From Candidatus Doolittlea endobia (GTDB taxonomy: Bacteria; Pseudomonadota; Gammaproteobacteria; Enterobacterales; Enterobacteriaceae), in assembly GCF_900039485.1 (NCBI RefSeq), contig NZ_LN999833.1, positions 248,001 through 312,000 on the forward strand: 64,000 nt of DNA. The letters run 5' to 3'. A program made the position numbers and the translations under genes. Below, one piece after another: positions 41,681 to 52,448 of this stretch. The notes under the pieces were generated by a model. It saw only the letters and a program-made list of their open reading frames with translations, had not been told where the DNA came from and did not search any database. Every line of letters starts with the position of its first letter. Position 1 is the stretch's first letter.

Positions 41681-42160
41681 TCAGTCATGAAGTCTGACTA
41701 GTAACGCCACCGCCTCGCAGGCAATGCCTTCACCGCGACCGATAAAGCCTAATAGTTCAGTAGTAATCGCTTTGACATTGACGTCATCTATACAGCAATT
41801 AAGATCTTTTGAGATATTCACGCGCATTTTCGGAATGTGCGGCGCCATCTTTGGTGCTTGGGCAATAATGGTAATATCCAGATTACCCAAACGATAGCCT
41901 GTAGAAGCGATCCGGCGCCAGGTTGTGCGCAATAATGCGCGACTATCGGCTCCTTTGAAAACCGGATCGGTATCTGGAAACAATGTGCCAATATCGCCCA
42001 GCGCAGCAGCACCAACTAAGGCATCGGTGACAGCATGCAGGACAACGTCAGCATCGGAATGCGACAGCAAACCTTGTGGGTAAGGGATACACACGCCGCC
42101 GATGATCAGCGGGCCTGCGCGGCCAAATTTATGCACGTCAAAGCCATGTCCGATGCGCAT
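41681..42160 (-). CDS. ispF: 2-C-methyl-D-erythritol 2,4-cyclodiphosphate synthase IspF
   Basis: IspF cyclises the CDP-methylerythritol phosphate intermediate in the MEP isoprenoid pathway. It is 159 residues, the normal length. Metal ligands Asp8 and His10 (GFDVHKF) and the [15 protein letters not shown] segment, with [12 protein letters not shown] following, are present. The C-terminus has the [17 protein letters not shown] motif. ispD, normally directly upstream, is absent and an IS1-type relic lies there instead. Confidence 0.97.
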   Translation of the reverse strand: MRIGHGFDVHKFGRAGPLIIGGVCIPYPQGLLSHSDADVVLHAVTDALVGAAALGDIGTLFPDTDPVFKGADSRALLRTTWRRIASTGYRLGNLDITIIAQAPKMAPHIPKMRVNISKDLNCCIDDVNVKAITTELLGFIGRGEGIACEAVALLVRLHD

Positions 42161-42239
42161 TCACTCGCTCCTTGTATTAAAGTCTATCATTACAAGATGG
42201 AAAATATTGTTATTGATGTTATTTATCTTTGTTGTAGTG

Positions 42240-42420
42240 GAGGCCAATGAAATTCGACGTGATAGTCATACGGCATCGGGCGATCAACGCTACATTTGTA
42301 AACTCTGTTCAAAAACGTTCCGCTGCATTTATGTTGTCGAGGTGTTCAGCCAGATTATCGTCGCTATGGCAATGAATAATTTCGAATATAAAAATACCGT
42401 ATGAGTATTAAAGATTCTTA
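42240..42420 (+). mobile_element. Remnant of an IS1-family element (insA)
   Basis: The plus-strand frame reads SHTASGDQRYICKLCSKTF (about 42262-42320), matching the InsA zinc-ribbon segment TAGHQRYLCSHCRKTW, and then IIVAMAMNN followed by KNTV, a stop and VLKI. InsA has IIDMAMNG and, later, a conserved helix-turn-helix. Cys residues are kept but the reading frame is broken and no terminal repeats or insB are visible. It is a fossil of a transposase near the ispF start. Confidence 0.6.
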
Positions 42421-42972
42421 TATATATCAATTACCCTAAACAAATCGCCGACGGACTTAATGCTAAAAGCAATTAGATACTATACAGAATATAGACACCC
42501 TACTAGTACATTTTATGCTTAAAATCACATAAAAACAAACTTTTACTCAATCCACAGATGCTACAAAAATTATTAATATTGTTCAGTGCATTTAGCATAT
42601 AACATGACTTTACTGATGTTTAGCCAATTTATACAATCTTGTCAAAATACACTTAGTGGATAGAGCAATATTTACTGGAAGTGACGCGTTCATCTCAAAC
42701 GTTTTGCTCGTAAACTATTTGCTTTCAAAATTATAAACGATACGCGACAAGAGCATCAGTTGGCACTAGATCATAATGTGAGTCTTAAATATACCATTAT
42801 TAGTATTTTATATCATGACGACATCACTTCAATAAGAAATACTCCATCACGGTCCTTGTTTTTGGCCGAACGGATAAGTAAAATCGTGCGTCATTTTTCG
42901 ACTTATACTCCTTGCTTCCATGGGCTGTGTTAACCATGACAGGAAGCTGAATAATCCGTAAGGAGCAACTCT
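42421..42972. other. Non-coding stretch before rpsF
   Basis: No gene. Contains repeat H copy 2 (42602-42820). The rpsF promoter lies in the last part but was not resolved. Confidence 0.5.
42602..42820 (+). repeat. Dispersed AT-rich repeat H, copy 2
   Basis: Shares ordered blocks with 4107-4326 and 48876-49080: ACATGACTTTACTGAT, CACTTAGTGGATAGAG, CAAACGTTTTGCTCGTAAAC and TATTTGCTTTCAAAATTATA, then a weak end block near 42800. Confidence 0.55.
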
Positions 42973-43368
42973 ATGCGTCATTACGAAATTGTTTTTATAG
43001 TTCACCCTGATCAAAGCGAACAGGTTGCTAGCATGATTGAACGTTACAGCGCTTTGATTACTGATGCTAAAGGCCAAATTCATCGCCTGGAAGACTGGGG
43101 ACGTCGTCAGCTAGCTTACCCGATTAATAAGCTGCACAAAGCACACTATGTGTTAATGAACATAGAAGCACCAAAAAAAGTGATTGATGATCTGGAAATA
43201 GCTTTCCGCTTTAATGACGCAGTTATCCGTAACATGATTATGCGTGTTAAGCACGCGGTAACTGAACCATCTCCGATGGTTAAAACAAAAGATGAACGTC
43301 ATGAACACCGTGAAGATTTCGCTACTGAAACTAATGAAGATGTTGATGCTGGAGATATTGAAGAGTAA
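42973..43368 (+). CDS. rpsF: 30S ribosomal protein S6
   Basis: S6 binds the central domain of 16S rRNA together with S18. It is 131 residues (E. coli 131 before glutamate tailing). The fold segment [18 protein letters not shown] and [18 protein letters not shown] are conserved, and the tail is acidic. AAGGAG precedes the ATG. It starts the rpsF-priB-rpsR cluster, which normally also includes rplI. Confidence 0.98.
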   Translation: MRHYEIVFIVHPDQSEQVASMIERYSALITDAKGQIHRLEDWGRRQLAYPINKLHKAHYVLMNIEAPKKVIDDLEIAFRFNDAVIRNMIMRVKHAVTEPSPMVKTKDERHEHREDFATETNEDVDAGDIEE

Positions 43369-43371
43369 TCG

Positions 43372-43924
<553 letters not shown>

Positions 43925-44406
43925 TCGGTCAGTGTATACCAGAAAATTTGCTCACAAGATATAGGGCTATAATATTTTCGTCAATACGATAGCTACGTAG
44001 TGATTTTGGAGGCAAGAACAGGTTTGGCAAGATCTGCCGCTCAACGTGTTGTATTAGATAAGCTGATGGCCAGTGGTCATTATAATTGAATTTAAAGATC
44101 AGCATCGGCTGCTTGATGGCTTCGGATAATCGGCATAATAAACACTGATTGTATTGTATTGCCTAGACAAAACAGAACGAGGCTTTATCAACGCATTAGC
44201 GTTTATAAATTAAACTGCTAATTTCCACTACTCGCAATTGCCACAATGCACAATGAATGTTAGAGCTGTTGTCAAAAGGTCAAGACAAGTGTTAGTTGTT
44301 CTTTTTTATAAAACAAAAAGAACCGCATAGTTTAAGTTTAATGAACTGTTCTTAAAAATTTTATTTTATGACGACAGAACTTCTAAGTCGTTGAGAGGAT
44401 AAGATA
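43925..44406. other. Expanded gap between rpsR and rplI
   Basis: No gene. A plus-strand frame at about 44020-44090 (ARSAAQRVVLDKLMASGHYN) is coding-like but unassigned. Repeat R copy E is at 44262-44323. This separates rplI from the normally tight operon. Confidence 0.5.
44262..44323 (+). repeat. Dispersed repeat R, copy E, with terminal hairpin
   Basis: Reads AGCTGTTGTCAAAAGGTCAA, then GACAAGTGTTAGTTGTTCTTTT. The tail forms a perfect 9-bp inverted repeat (GTTCTTTTT at 44298-44306 with AAAAAGAAC at 44315-44323). Confidence 0.7.
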
Positions 44407-44856
44407 ATGCAAGTTATTCTACTTGATAAAGTTGCCAACTTGGGTAGGCTAGGTGATCAAGTTAACGTAAAGTCAGGTTATGCTCGTAACTTCCTGTTAC
44501 CGAAAGGTAAAGCTGTGCTGGCTACCAAGGAAAACGTGGAATGTTTCGAAGCGCGACGCGCTGCATTGACAGCTAAGTTAGCGGAACTTCAGGCTGAGGC
44601 AGAAGCGCGCGCCGAGAAAATAAATCAACTAGGCAGCGTCATCATTACGTCTAAAGCAGGCGACGAAGGTAAGCTATTCGGCTCTATTGGCGCTCGCGAC
44701 ATTGCTGGTGCGATCACTGCCGCTGGCGTTAACGTCGCTAAAAGCGAAGTACGTTTAAATGGTGTTCTGCGCACGACCGGTAACCATAATGTTAGTATTC
44801 AGGTGCACAGCGATGTTTTCGCTACCCTGAAAGTGGTAATTATTACAGAAACTTAA
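44407..44856 (+). CDS. rplI: 50S ribosomal protein L9
   Basis: L9 bridges the L1 stalk region and helps keep the reading frame. It is 149 residues, as in E. coli. The N-terminal domain ([20 protein letters not shown]), the long connecting helix rich in Ala, Glu and Lys, and the C-terminal rRNA-binding domain are complete. AGAGGA upstream gives a good ribosome-binding site. It probably has its own promoter because of the expanded gap behind rpsR. Confidence 0.98.
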   Translation: MQVILLDKVANLGRLGDQVNVKSGYARNFLLPKGKAVLATKENVECFEARRAALTAKLAELQAEAEARAEKINQLGSVIITSKAGDEGKLFGSIGARDIAGAITAAGVNVAKSEVRLNGVLRTTGNHNVSIQVHSDVFATLKVVIITET

Positions 44857-45200
44857 TTATATAATTATGTGAACCGCTTAGTCGTTTGACTATCCTAGAT
44901 ACGAGCAAGAACGGAGACGCTTTTATCAAGGTACTCAACTACAGGCATGGATCAATCTATCGTCTCGACGATATAGCAACGTAGGTTCTGGGTGCAAAGA
45001 CGCAATTTTGGTGTCGACCTTTAGTATATAGCTGAAGTTATTATCCGATGTGAAATAAGTAACGAGCCCTTGCGCCTCTTTTGAGGCGGCAATATAGCAA
45101 GATATCTTTTTCGTTTTCTTGACTACCTGATTAACGGTACAATTTCCCATATGCTATCATACTATACCTGTTAGATGTAGTGTTGTCCAAGCAACTGTTA
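44857..45200. other. Non-coding stretch between rplI and speG
   Basis: Nothing recognised on either strand. Confidence 0.4.
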
Positions 45201-45806
45201 TCATGTCCGCTCGGACATTGTGTGACCGGCATCTCTGTCATGTCCGGACTCAAGCTCACGCGCCGCAGCAAGAGCGTTTTGATATTCGTGTTGGAATAGG
45301 CACATCCGCAACGTATTGCGATATTGGCCATTGATAAAAAACTCTTGCAGCAAAACCCCTTCTTGCTTGAAGCCCATCTTAGTATAGATGTGGATGGCTT
45401 TCGTATTTTCTTCGTCAACAATTAAATACAATTTATGCAGATTAAGAACCATAAAACCGAAATTCAGCGCTAAATGCGTTGCAACGCTAGCGTAGCCTTT
45501 ACCCTGATGCTCAGGTGCCACTAAAATGGAAAACTCGGCACGCCGATGAATATGATAAATATCTACCAGCTCGACCAGTCCAACGCTTACGCCTAGTTTG
45601 TCAATGATAAACCGGCGCTCGCTAGTATTATGAATATTTTTTTGATAAAGATCTTTTAATTCTACATACGCTTCATGCGGCTCTTCAAACCAGTACCGCA
45701 TCATCATTTCATTATTATTTAGTTGATGAATAAAATACAGATCCTCACGTTCTAATGGACGGAGTTTAATATGATGATCCTCTGAATCTTGTCTTGATGG
45801 TTTCAT
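45201..45806 (-). CDS. speG: Spermidine N-acetyltransferase SpeG
   Basis: SpeG acetylates spermidine (and spermine) with acetyl-CoA, preventing polyamine toxicity. It is a 201-residue GNAT family protein (E. coli 186), with short extensions at both ends. The start of the core reads [20 protein letters not shown], the acetyl-CoA-binding segment is [14 protein letters not shown], and the conserved [17 protein letters not shown] and [10 protein letters not shown] follow. The C-terminal 20 residues have no counterpart. All core motifs are present. Confidence 0.95.
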   Translation of the reverse strand: MKPSRQDSEDHHIKLRPLEREDLYFIHQLNNNEMMMRYWFEEPHEAYVELKDLYQKNIHNTSERRFIIDKLGVSVGLVELVDIYHIHRRAEFSILVAPEHQGKGYASVATHLALNFGFMVLNLHKLYLIVDEENTKAIHIYTKMGFKQEGVLLQEFFINGQYRNTLRMCLFQHEYQNALAAARELESGHDRDAGHTMSERT

Positions 45807-45865
45807 TTTGCATTCTCGAATACTTAAATTAAAACATAATAAGATTAATCAATATTCAGTTGTTT

Positions 45866-46135
45866 TTATAAAAGATTAACAATTATAACGCTAACAATAA
45901 TACCAGCGATACCAAACATTACTACGGCATCTAACCATTGTCCATATAAGAAAGCATTCACGATGACGATAAAAATGATTCCTGACCCGGACTAGCTAGC
46001 ATAAGCGATACCCACGGGTATGGGTTTTGAGGGCCATCGATAATAAAGATAAATGAGATAGCATAGTCCAACTATAACTAAAAGGAAGATATCAGTTTGC
46101 TAAAGTTCATCGAAGCCTTGAAATAAAAACATATC
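45866..46135 (-). pseudogene. Relic of an SMR-family multidrug efflux pump
   Basis: The minus-strand frame reads KPIPVGIAYAS, a stop, SGSGIIFIVIVNAFLYGQWL, then DAVVMFGIAGIIVSVIIVNL. This matches the small multidrug resistance family (EmrE: IPTGIAYAIWSGVG, FFGQRLDLPAIIGMMLI, INLL). The TAG stop falls where the conserved Trp of the WSG motif should be. The N-terminal helix with the proton-binding Glu is not readable. It could have been emrE or one of mdtI/mdtJ. Confidence 0.75.
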
Positions 46136-46344
46136 ACAGACGATCCTGAATAGGATACTTAAGCACCGAGATTAACACTTTTCTTTAATAAACAAAATAG
46201 TATATCTAATAAACATTGTTAGTATGGCATAATTGACAGCAGCATGTCTCATATACTTAAAGACTCTCACCATGAGTTAACGATAGGAACTGGTTGTCTT
46301 CTATTTTCGCTGAAAGCAGGAGCGGTTTCGAATAGCACCGAAAT

Positions 46345-46458
46345 AGGTGGAGGCTCTGTCAGCGACATCCCAACACACACGTCTCTTGCTGCAGCTGCTT
46401 CCTTCCGGACCTGACCGAGTTCACAAGGTAGTGTTGCGAGAGCACCCACGAAGCCTCC
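46345..46458 (-). ncRNA. ffs: 4.5S RNA of the signal recognition particle
   Basis: On the minus strand this 114-nt gene has the exact length of E. coli 4.5S RNA. It contains the invariant Ffh-binding core GGTCAGGTCCGGAAGGAAGC, and its ends (GGAGGC and GAGCCTCC) pair. Together with Ffh it directs inner-membrane protein targeting. Confidence 0.96.
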
Positions 46459-46610
46459 GTTGATAGCTCATTTCAACGAGCGAAGGTTATTATCAATTAA
46501 GGCTTCGGTAATTGCAAATTAGGACGATTCAAAAGTCGTTTTTCTATTATTGTATACCTAAGATTTTAGCGAAAACGCTCTATGACAAGGCGAACTGAAT
46601 ATAACGCTGA

Positions 46611-46660
46611 TTTAGAGATTGTAGTTACGAGTTAAAGGCAGGTGTTGATTGTTCTTATTT
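46611..46660 (+). repeat. Dispersed repeat R, copy F
   Basis: Reads GATTGTAGTTACGAGTTAAA, then GGCAGGTGTTGATTGTTCTT. It is one of the best-preserved copies. Confidence 0.72.
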
Positions 46661-47063
46661 AGGCAAAATGGAAGAGGTAGTTGTACATCGATTTGCTTAG
46701 ATATGCTGATATGATGTAGGGTAAGTTTTAATCAAAAAAATTTGTGCTATAAAGCAAACCAACAATGCTATGTTATGTATAATAAGAACGGTCCCGTTGC
46801 TGTTTTATGCTTAACATATCTTTTACGTGACTACCTCGTTGTTTATCAAGCCTTGTTTTATATCATCAGACGTAATACCATGCAACTTTGCAGTTGATGT
46901 TCTTTTATAGCAAAACCTATAATGACTGTATTGCTTTTCTATTCTATATATTATTTTTTCTCCGAAAACAGCAGATGCTGGTCAAAAGCGTCAGCATTGG
47001 TTCTCATCCATCTTAGTCGATATTCCAGTTTCTATCGGTTTTAGTGTGTGCGGTTCATGGTAC

Positions 47064-47089
47064 CATGACCGACAGTACTGTCGGTCATG
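47064..47089. repeat. 26-nt perfect palindrome
   Basis: The 13-nt arm CATGACCGACAGT is followed directly by its exact reverse complement. A second near-palindrome centred on CATGGTACCATG adjoins it on the left, so alternative hairpins are possible. There is no T-run, so it is not a typical terminator. Confidence 0.9.
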
Positions 47090-47862
47090 TACTGATTATC
47101 GCGTCGACTACAACTTGACTGTCCTGTCCACTAGTTAATCTACATTGAACCAAAAATGCCTCACCTTTACTATGACGGGTATGCTTACTGATTAAATGCT
47201 ATTAGTCTTAGCCACATCCTTGTCTTATGACAAGGAAAGAGATGCGTCCCATCGCTATCGTGGTATTTATCCGTAATGCAGCTTAAAACATCAGTAGCTG
47301 ATCTGCCATACACTACAATCTGAGCGCTCATAATTCCTCTTTAGATTGAGCAAAGCCTACAATAGCAGCACCATCTATCAGGCAAGCCATTTTTCTTCTT
47401 GCATCCAGTACAAGTAATAAAAGCCATGCAGCGGTATGGTAATACTCAGTGTGTCGGCTTACCGCTCCAAGCACCGGTACATAGCGATAAACAGCAGAGA
47501 AATAAAGACTTCTCTATCCTTTTTGCTCACTACATAATCGGTTATGTCCAACAACCCAAAGACCATGCATCAGTTATAAGGAATTATTTTTTATGCAATC
47601 ATCAATAGGCTTTGATATGCCCTAAAAAAGGGAGTCACAACTACAGCTATTTCGACAAATCTTTGTTGTCTAATAGAAAAACCAATATTGCAAGAGTGTT
47701 TCAAATCCTACGGTGAGCATTGCCAACTTAGTGCTGCCTTTATCGCGTTAGCAGTTTTCACTGTTCGAGATATGCCCATAGGGCGTGAAAAGCGCTAACG
47801 TTACATATGCTATTAATGCAAAAAAGTGCAGTTTATTGCATCACACCACAACATAAAATTGA

Positions 47863-47936
47863 TCGGTGAGAGAGGATTTGAACCTCCGACCCATACGTCC
47901 CGAACGTATTGCGCTACCAAGCTGCGCCACTCACCG
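47863..47936 (-). tRNA. proK: tRNA-Pro (anticodon CGG), CCA not encoded
   Basis: The minus strand gives a full cloverleaf: acceptor CGGTGAG with CTCACCG, anticodon loop TTCGGGA (anticodon CGG) and a GGTTCAAATCC T-arm. The discriminator A is followed by TCA rather than CCA, so the tail must be added by nucleotidyltransferase. It reads CCG and resembles E. coli proK. Confidence 0.94.
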
Positions 47937-49177
47937 TAATGCGAGCGCATAGTACTTCACCACGTTAGTCAATCTATTTTAAGAGATGTCATCAACTTAT
48001 AACCCCATCAGGCACATTTAACTGTGATAGCCGACAGTAATACAAAGAACTTTTAGTACCAGTTCGCTTTGAACTGCCGTCAGGCGACTTAGTATGTAAC
48101 TCAAACATACTATTAGTGTAACATATGCTATACCTCGTCGCCAGCAAATCTAAGTCCACCGGCATAATTTTTCCAGACAGTGAGGTATTAGACCCTAACG
48201 GAAGAGAAAGTTTCTCCTTTACTGGTAGAATCGTCACAAACATAGCGATAGTATTAAAGATCGGTCTTCAACATCAGTCCAGAATACTCTAAGTCAGAGC
48301 TACTAATTTTCACGCCTCTCGTTTGCGATTATCCTGTTTAAATCGTTGACATTGCTTACACTTGTTATACAAAATTTTAACTTTAAGAAGAAAATAGTTG
48401 TATGAGAAAACGTCTAATGTAAATACATAAGTTTAAAGCATACTGCTCTATTTATTGAGAATATATTGCTTACTATGTGATCAGTTGTGTCTAATAAGAA
48501 CTTATAATAAAACAGTCATGTTCAGTCATGTAAAAGTTATGTTGAATTTGATCAATAGTCTTGCGCTCTGACAGATGAGAAAGCTCATTTTTTACATGAT
48601 CATAAACATAACGTAACTAACGAGAATTGTCCTTGTGACTATAAACTATTGTGCGTCTGCTACATCGATAGATAACGACTACAACATGCAGCCAAATGCT
48701 ATTAGCATTTCGATTGGATATAACGTTTTAAATCTACTAGTATTGAAGCTAATATTAAACATAGTGACGCTATTTTAGACTCGAGTATATGCTTTTTAAA
48801 AATTAGAAGATAACCAATCAGTAAAATGTTTAGTGTTATTGTTAGGTAGTAACTGATATTGGATGATAGTGGTTACATGACTAGTACATGCCCGTTTATA
48901 AAGTTTTAGCTATGTAGTGAACATAAATATACTCAACGGATAGAATAAGAAGACCTTGAATTTACGTACTTACATTAAACGTCTTTCTTGTAAAACTGTT
49001 TGCTTTTTAAAATTAGCGATAATACATGATACGTTCATTTAATGAATATATACGCTATTACCAGTAATCTAAGTCACGGTCAATGAATCTATTTTAATAA
49101 AGCGCAGCCGATTGAAAAGCAGAGAGTTCGTCGCTCATATTCTAGTTACTACCAGTTAGGAAACAAGGAACTTCGTC
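47937..49177. other. Gene desert upstream of hinT
   Basis: No gene assigned. A minus-strand open frame at 47992-48243 (83 codons) has no recognisable relative. Repeat H copy 3 lies at 48876-49080, with partial copies at 48521-48565 and 48790-48825. Confidence 0.45.
48876..49080 (+). repeat. Dispersed AT-rich repeat H, copy 3
   Basis: Ordered blocks are ACATGACTAGTACATG, ATACTCAACGGATAGAATAA, AAACGTCTTTCTTGTAAAAC, TGTTTGCTTTTTAAAATTAG and CCAGTAATCTAAGTCACGG. All correspond to blocks in copies 1 and 2. Confidence 0.55.
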
Positions 49178-49525
49178 ATGACCGAAGAAACTATTTTCAG
49201 TAAAATTGTCAGACGGGAGATTCCCGCTGAGATTCTTTATCAGGACGATTTAGTTACCTCTTTTCGCGATATCAGACCTAAGGCACCTAGTCATATTTTA
49301 ATTGTCACAAACATACCTATCCCCACTGTTAATGATATCACCGCTGATCATGAAGCAGGACTTGGACGTTTGTTTACTGTCGCGGCAAAAATCGCCAGAC
49401 AAGAAGGCATCGCCGAAAAGGGCTACCGGTTGATCGTAAATTGCAACCACCATGGTGGTCAAGAAGTTTTTCATTTGCATATGCATCTTTTAGGAGGCAA
49501 ACCGCTTGGACCTCTGGTAACCTGA
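49178..49525 (+). CDS. hinT: Purine nucleoside phosphoramidase HinT
   Basis: HinT is a HIT-family hydrolase of AMP-phosphoramidates. It is 115 residues (E. coli 119). It begins [17 protein letters not shown] and carries the histidine-triad HLHMHLLGG near the C-terminus (about 98-106). The last few residues found in E. coli are missing. AACAAGGAA before the ATG is an adequate ribosome-binding site. It is followed, after an erased ycfL, by lpoB, as in E. coli. Confidence 0.96.
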   Translation: MTEETIFSKIVRREIPAEILYQDDLVTSFRDIRPKAPSHILIVTNIPIPTVNDITADHEAGLGRLFTVAAKIARQEGIAEKGYRLIVNCNHHGGQEVFHLHMHLLGGKPLGPLVT

Positions 49526-49854
49526 TGTGCTGGGGAAACATGTGTTTAATATCTTGATATGGCGCTGTCGCTGTTTCCAGTTTGTAGTAGAGTTAACGGT
49601 GATTTCGCCCCTTATTATCAATATGCAGCAATTATCAAGTATGAATCCGGAGTGTTTACAAAGACTATAGTCCCTTAATGAGGTTATATTATCATGTTTA
49701 CTGATATGATGTGCAAAGATTGAATACTTTTCCTTTCGCTTTTATCGAAACATCTAACAGCAAAGAGAAATATAAGCGGTGAATAATAATCCGTAGTTGA
49801 AACGCATACGTGTTCTATTTATTTTTGCAATAAAGAATCAACGCCGAGTTTTTA
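49526..49854. other. Non-coding stretch at the ycfL position
   Basis: E. coli has ycfL between hinT and lpoB. Nothing recognisable remains here. Confidence 0.45.
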
Positions 49855-50436
49855 GTGAAAAAGAGAGCTTCAGTTGTCCTCGCAGCGCTGGTATTAGTTA
49901 GCTGCGCCTCCAGACAGCCTGCGCCGTCCACAACATTTATCGAATCTGTTTCTCCACAGATTTCAGTTCCGATACATCCGCCGCCAGCCACTAGCGAACC
50001 GATGCCTATACTACCGAAAATCAATACCGTAGACTGGAAGTCTAGTTTGTTACCTCTAGTACAGAAAATGTTTGCGGTAGAAGGAATCAATGACGGTAGC
50101 GTGCTGCTAGTCAACACTATGCACAATACCACACAAGGTAGCATGCAGACTAGTAAAGCTACGGCAGCGCTCACCAATCTTATTGAGAACGGCGGCGAAA
50201 AATTTCGTGTTATCGACGCTAATCAATTAAACACGGCACGTCAGACGTTAGGACTTTCCGCTAACGATAATCTGGAATCACGTAGCAAAGCGGTAGGGCT
50301 GGCCCGCTACCTCAACGCGAAATATGTGCTTTATAGCGCCGCTGTCGGCGACGTGAAACAGCCGACGCTCAATTTGCAACTGATATTAGTGCAAACCGGC
50401 GAGATTCTTTGGTCCAGTACAGGTCGAGAGGACTGA
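49855..50436 (+). CDS. lpoB: Outer-membrane lipoprotein LpoB, activator of PBP1b
   Basis: LpoB reaches from the outer membrane through the peptidoglycan to stimulate PBP1b. It is 193 residues (E. coli 213). The GTG start at 49855 gives a signal peptide with lipobox LVSC (lipidated Cys17), then a Pro/Ser-rich flexible stretch (about 23-60, shorter than in E. coli) and the globular domain with NTMHNTTQG and VLYSAAVGD. It implies that PBP1b (mrcB) is kept elsewhere in the genome. Confidence 0.94.
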   Translation: MKKRASVVLAALVLVSCASRQPAPSTTFIESVSPQISVPIHPPPATSEPMPILPKINTVDWKSSLLPLVQKMFAVEGINDGSVLLVNTMHNTTQGSMQTSKATAALTNLIENGGEKFRVIDANQLNTARQTLGLSANDNLESRSKAVGLARYLNAKYVLYSAAVGDVKQPTLNLQLILVQTGEILWSSTGRED

Positions 50437-51633
50437 TGCCGACTTACGGTTAAAATAGGCACATGCCTGCCGCCACCCTGATAGAGTAGGGCTACTATCA
50501 ATAGGTCAGCACCTTGACAGAAACACCGATGAACGCCAATAGGTATCGAAAGTGCTGTTTGCTTCGTGCGTTAAACGGAAAAGCCTTTCGGCGCGTACGT
50601 AGAGGTGCTCGCTCGCATCAACTAGCTGCTAGCGAACAGGCTAGTTTTGTACACTCAAGATTGCCAGCGCGTGATGAAGGTGAGCACCTTCGATGCTTTC
50701 AACTCTTTCTTAACGCCGGCGCAGCGACTATTTGTTAAATCTAGAGCCACAATTAAGCACAGCGTTCTCTGATAATCAATTCTGCGTGAGGTGTTATTAC
50801 ATATAAATTTACATTAAGCAAATGTGTTGTAGCAGACGGACGTATCTTCATCGAAGATCGATTGAGGGTACCTATGAGATGTAGCCTTGTTGTTTTGCGG
50901 CAATTAGCTTTTGCTACTAGTCCATGAATTGGTGTTGACCAAACTATGTGTGGGAACACATTGAATCTTGCTAACTGTCATTTGTGTGGCAGGTTAACGT
51001 TTTGGATTAATTATTTAACATGCTATGGCATGAAACGCGTTGGTCTTAGGGTAGTAATCACAATTTATTGTTACCCTGCCATCTTCAGCTTATCGGAAAA
51101 TCCTGATACGGGGTATTTGCCCAGCAACAGCTCGATAAATAAAAATTAAGAAAATTGTGAAAGTATAGCAAGCACTAGCTTGCTCACTTAACGCAAAACG
51201 GCAAAGGATATCACATGTTAGCACGATTCCAACAACCAACTAAAGAGCATTAGTCTAGGCCCGCTTATGGTGTAATACATTGAAGTTCAGCGCCGTCAAG
51301 CAATAATCTCGCTGTTTGTATAGTATATATATCATAGCATATATGATTAGTGTGGCGAGCAAGGTCAGTTTGCCAAACTAATGGCAATTCTCTTCGCTTA
51401 AAAACAACCACAGTCGGCGAAGAGACAATCACTGCTACCGGAAATTAAAAAATCATCAACAGCCAGTCAGATTGACAGTTAGAAAAATATACCCAGTGAA
51501 AAGAGCAGTGATATGTAAAGGCATGCTTATCTTTAACTTATGACGACATTCTCTAGCAAACAACGTCGGCATGAAGATGCCTCTATTATTCTTTATCTAT
51601 TTCTAACGTGCACTAATCATTACAACACTTACT
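50437..51633. other. Gene desert after lpoB
   Basis: thiK, nagZ and ycfP, which follow in E. coli, are not recognisable. One plus-strand frame at about 50600-50770 (VMKVSTFDAFNSFLTPAQRL) reads like a real protein but I cannot name it. Confidence 0.45.
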
Positions 51634-51706
51634 TGACTATTAGCTCAATGGTTAGAGCAGGTGACGTATAATTGCCTGGTTACTGATTAAAGCCTAGCAG
51701 AGGAGG
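51634..51706 (+). pseudogene. Pseudo-tRNA-Ile2 (ancestral anticodon CAT)
   Basis: It aligns throughout with E. coli ileX. The D-arm reads TTAGCTCAATGGTTAGAGCA, the anticodon stem GGTGA pairs with TTGCC, and the variable and T regions follow in register. The anticodon loop reads CGTATAA (anticodon TAT) where ileX has CTCATAA. The acceptor arms (TGACTAT and AGAGGAG) no longer pair, and the T-stem has two mismatches, so it should not make a working tRNA. Confidence 0.75.
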
Positions 51707-51888
51707 ATTCTCTTTTCCGCATGAGAAGTTATCGCAAAGATTTAGTGGTACTATTTCCACTTGTTTAATTTCGCAAAGACCACTCAGTAACAGGAAAGTG
51801 CATACGTGGTTTTGTGTAACTTGTATCCCCTCTTGCGTGTATTATACAAATATCATCACCGTCATAACCGAAAACACACTCAGAAATT

Positions 51889-52448
<560 letters not shown>

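Larger units (their letters stand above)
46459..47862. other. Gene desert between ffs and tRNA-Pro(CGG)
   Basis: No gene. Contains repeat R copy F (46611-46660) and a perfect palindrome (47064-47089). A minus-strand frame at about 47200-47345 looks coding-like but is unassigned. Confidence 0.45.

Noticed and set aside
47992-48243. 83-codon minus-strand frame near tRNA-Pro(CGG)
   Set aside because: No recognisable family, no clear ribosome-binding site, and surrounded by decayed DNA; mentioned only in the desert entry.
48572-48592. Short hairpin ATGAG/CTCAT followed by T-run
   Set aside because: Only a 5-bp stem and no gene to terminate nearby.
50521-50738. 74-codon frame resembling a kinase (thiK)
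   Set aside because: Position fits thiK but I could not find its conserved motifs; another frame in the same stretch looks more protein-like.
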